Positions 62,980-64,000 of a stretch of DNA of 64,000 nt are shown here, in pieces. Position numbers and translations under genes: made by a program. Within the stretch, counting starts at the first letter, position 1, and every line of letters starts with the position of its first letter. The notes below the pieces were generated by a model. It was not told the DNA's origin, ran no database searches, and was given only the letters and a program-made list of their open reading frames with translations. The DNA is from Pirellulaceae bacterium (GTDB lineage Bacteria > Planctomycetota > Planctomycetia > Pirellulales > Pirellulaceae), in NCBI GenBank assembly GCA_026004795.1, contig BPJV01000010.1, forward strand, positions 124,001 through 188,000. Direction: 5' to 3'.

Positions 62980-64000
62980 TCAACGCGCCCCATGACGTCG
63001 TCGAGCAGCTTGACGGCGGGAAGTTGCCTGAGACTGGCCGCCCGGCGATGAAGTTTTCTTGGCGGATCGGTAAGGCGTCGCTCCTAAGATCTCCTGCCTC
63101 GCCGCCCGCATGGCACGCAGGCGGTTCGGATTGTCGGCCTGGCCGGTCATTTCATAAAGAAATCGGCTGACGAACGTCGGCCGCAGCTTGCCCCATTTCA
63201 TGCGCTGCAGGGGAAAGGACAAGGTCAGTTCATCCTGTGCACGGGTCACGCCGACGTAACACAAGCGGCGTTCTTCTTCTACGTCATCATAGTTTTCTTG
63301 CAGCGTCCGGCGATGCGGAAGAATACCTTCTTCCATGCCGACCATGTACACGACGGGAAACTCCAATCCTTTCGCACTGTGGTAGGTCATCAGCGTGACA
63401 CTGTTGCCACCGCGATCTTTCGATTTGCTGCCAAATTCACGACCGGCCAGCATGACTTCATCAAGAAACCCGGCTAAGGTGGGCGACTCGGTGGAGGTTT
63501 CATATTCTCCGATCGCGTTGACCAACTCGATGATGGTTCCCTTCCTGGCCTCAACTTCCTCCGGAGTAGGGTAGGCGCGTTCTAGCACAGCGAAAAGCTC
63601 AAGCCGGTTGATGAGGCGGCGCACCACATCGACCATCGGCTCAGTCCCCTGAGCAAACATTTGTTGATATTCGATGACCAAGTTGCGGAGGTGATGAATT
63701 CCCGTTTGCGAGGGCTTGGGCAGTTCGCCGATCAGGCCGCGGTCTTCCATCATGTCCCACACCGGTTTACCGGCGGCCACCGCGCGCTTCAGTAGCGTCT
63801 CCACGGACTTCACGCCGATGCCACGCGGGGGAAAGTTGATGACGCGCAGCAAGGATACCTCATCCTGCGGTTGGTCGATCAGTTTCAGGTAACTCAACAG
63901 ATCGCGCACTTCTTTACGATCGAAAAACGATTGGGTACCCACCAACGAGTAGGGAACGCGTACTTTTCGCAGCTCGGTTTCGAAGACGCGCGGTTGTTCG
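62980..64000 (-). CDS. UvrD/Rep-family helicase, C-terminal part
   Basis: The frame continues past the window end, so the first part of the gene is missing. The visible 340 residues contain VGTQSFFDRKEVRDLLSYLKL at the left, MTYHSAKGLEFPVVYMVGMEEGILPHRR (motif V region) and EERRLCYVGVTRAQDELTLSF (motif VI), the ATP-binding and DNA-contacting signatures of superfamily 1 helicases such as PcrA, Rep and UvrD. The short C-terminal tail is basic and Arg/Ser-rich. These helicases act in DNA repair and replication restart. Which paralogue (PcrA, UvrD, Rep) cannot be told from the C-terminal part. Confidence 0.9.
   Translation of the reverse strand, partial: EQPRVFETELRKVRVPYSLVGTQSFFDRKEVRDLLSYLKLIDQPQDEVSLLRVINFPPRGIGVKSVETLLKRAVAAGKPVWDMMEDRGLIGELPKPSQTGIHHLRNLVIEYQQMFAQGTEPMVDVVRRLINRLELFAVLERAYPTPEEVEARKGTIIELVNAIGEYETSTESPTLAGFLDEVMLAGREFGSKSKDRGGNSVTLMTYHSAKGLEFPVVYMVGMEEGILPHRRTLQENYDDVEEERRLCYVGVTRAQDELTLSFPLQRMKWGKLRPTFVSRFLYEMTGQADNPNRLRAMRAARQEILGATPYRSAKKTSSPGGQSQATSRRQAARRRHGAR

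Overview
The window reads as a chromosomal segment of a planctomycete (Planctomycetota, probably a Pirellulales-like lineage). The evidence is the gene content: two DUF1559 prepilin-like proteins, two Cys-type sulfatases with signal peptides, a Tat-exported Gfo/Idh/MocA oxidoreductase, a DUF1080-type domain, an SHD1 protein, an EF-hand protein, a fused RRE-like/M50/HlyD protein, and a dihydropteroate-synthase-like protein of the C1/tetrahydromethanopterin type. Genes are widely spaced, with several stretches of 0.4-1.3 kb that hold no convincing gene. No rRNA, tRNA, CRISPR array, insertion sequence or phage module was seen.

Layout. 1-5.3 kb: C-terminal part of an OstA/LptA-like protein, then a convergent MerR-type HTH/TPR protein with a coupled GT2 glycosyltransferase, and a CPBP membrane protease. 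6.6-14.4 kb: a minus-strand cluster of a GAF-HlyD protein, an HlyD adaptor, an RRE-like/M50/HlyD protein and a DUF3467 protein, with a GAF-like protein diverging from it. 14.6-18.6 kb: a minus-strand catabolic group (sugar isomerase, deoC, sulfatase, DCC protein). 19.9-24.1 kb: two coupled Ala/Gly-rich membrane-associated proteins of unknown function and a polytopic membrane protein. 24.5-26.5 kb: an ABC exporter.

26.9-33.0 kb: one tightly overlapping minus-strand operon of an ECF sigma factor, an anti-sigma-like protein, three T2SF/GspF-type proteins (the first with an apparent frameshift), three minor prepilin-like proteins and a DUF1559 pseudopilin. No assembly ATPase or secretin is present. 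33.7-38.6 kb: SHD1 protein, an HTTM-like pair, an EEP-family hydrolase and an RbsD/FucU-type mutarotase. 38.7-42.9 kb: a YfdX-like protein behind a perfect sigma-54 promoter match, a tandem universal stress protein with a weaker match, and the DHPS-like protein. 43.5-50.3 kb: DUF1186/SEC-C gene split by a frameshift at a C-run, oxidoreductase, sulfatase, and a DUF1080-PhoD fusion. 50.5-54.2 kb: a translationally coupled DUF3311 / sodium-solute symporter / sigma-54 activator operon. 54.4-64 kb: EF-hand protein, PfpI protein, der, MoxR-like ATPase, DUF4198 protein, second DUF1559 protein, a Cys-rich membrane protein, and the C-terminal part of a UvrD/Rep helicase cut by the window end.

The most noteworthy points are the RRE/M50/HlyD-GAF system, the sigma-factor-headed pseudopilus operon without an ATPase, three genes whose reading frames are broken in ways that suggest either sequence errors or recoding (including a slippery C6A heptamer exactly where a -1 shift restores a SEC-C zinc motif), and the sigma-54 promoter upstream of the YfdX-like gene. 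All names rest on reading the translated sequence by eye; no database search was run.
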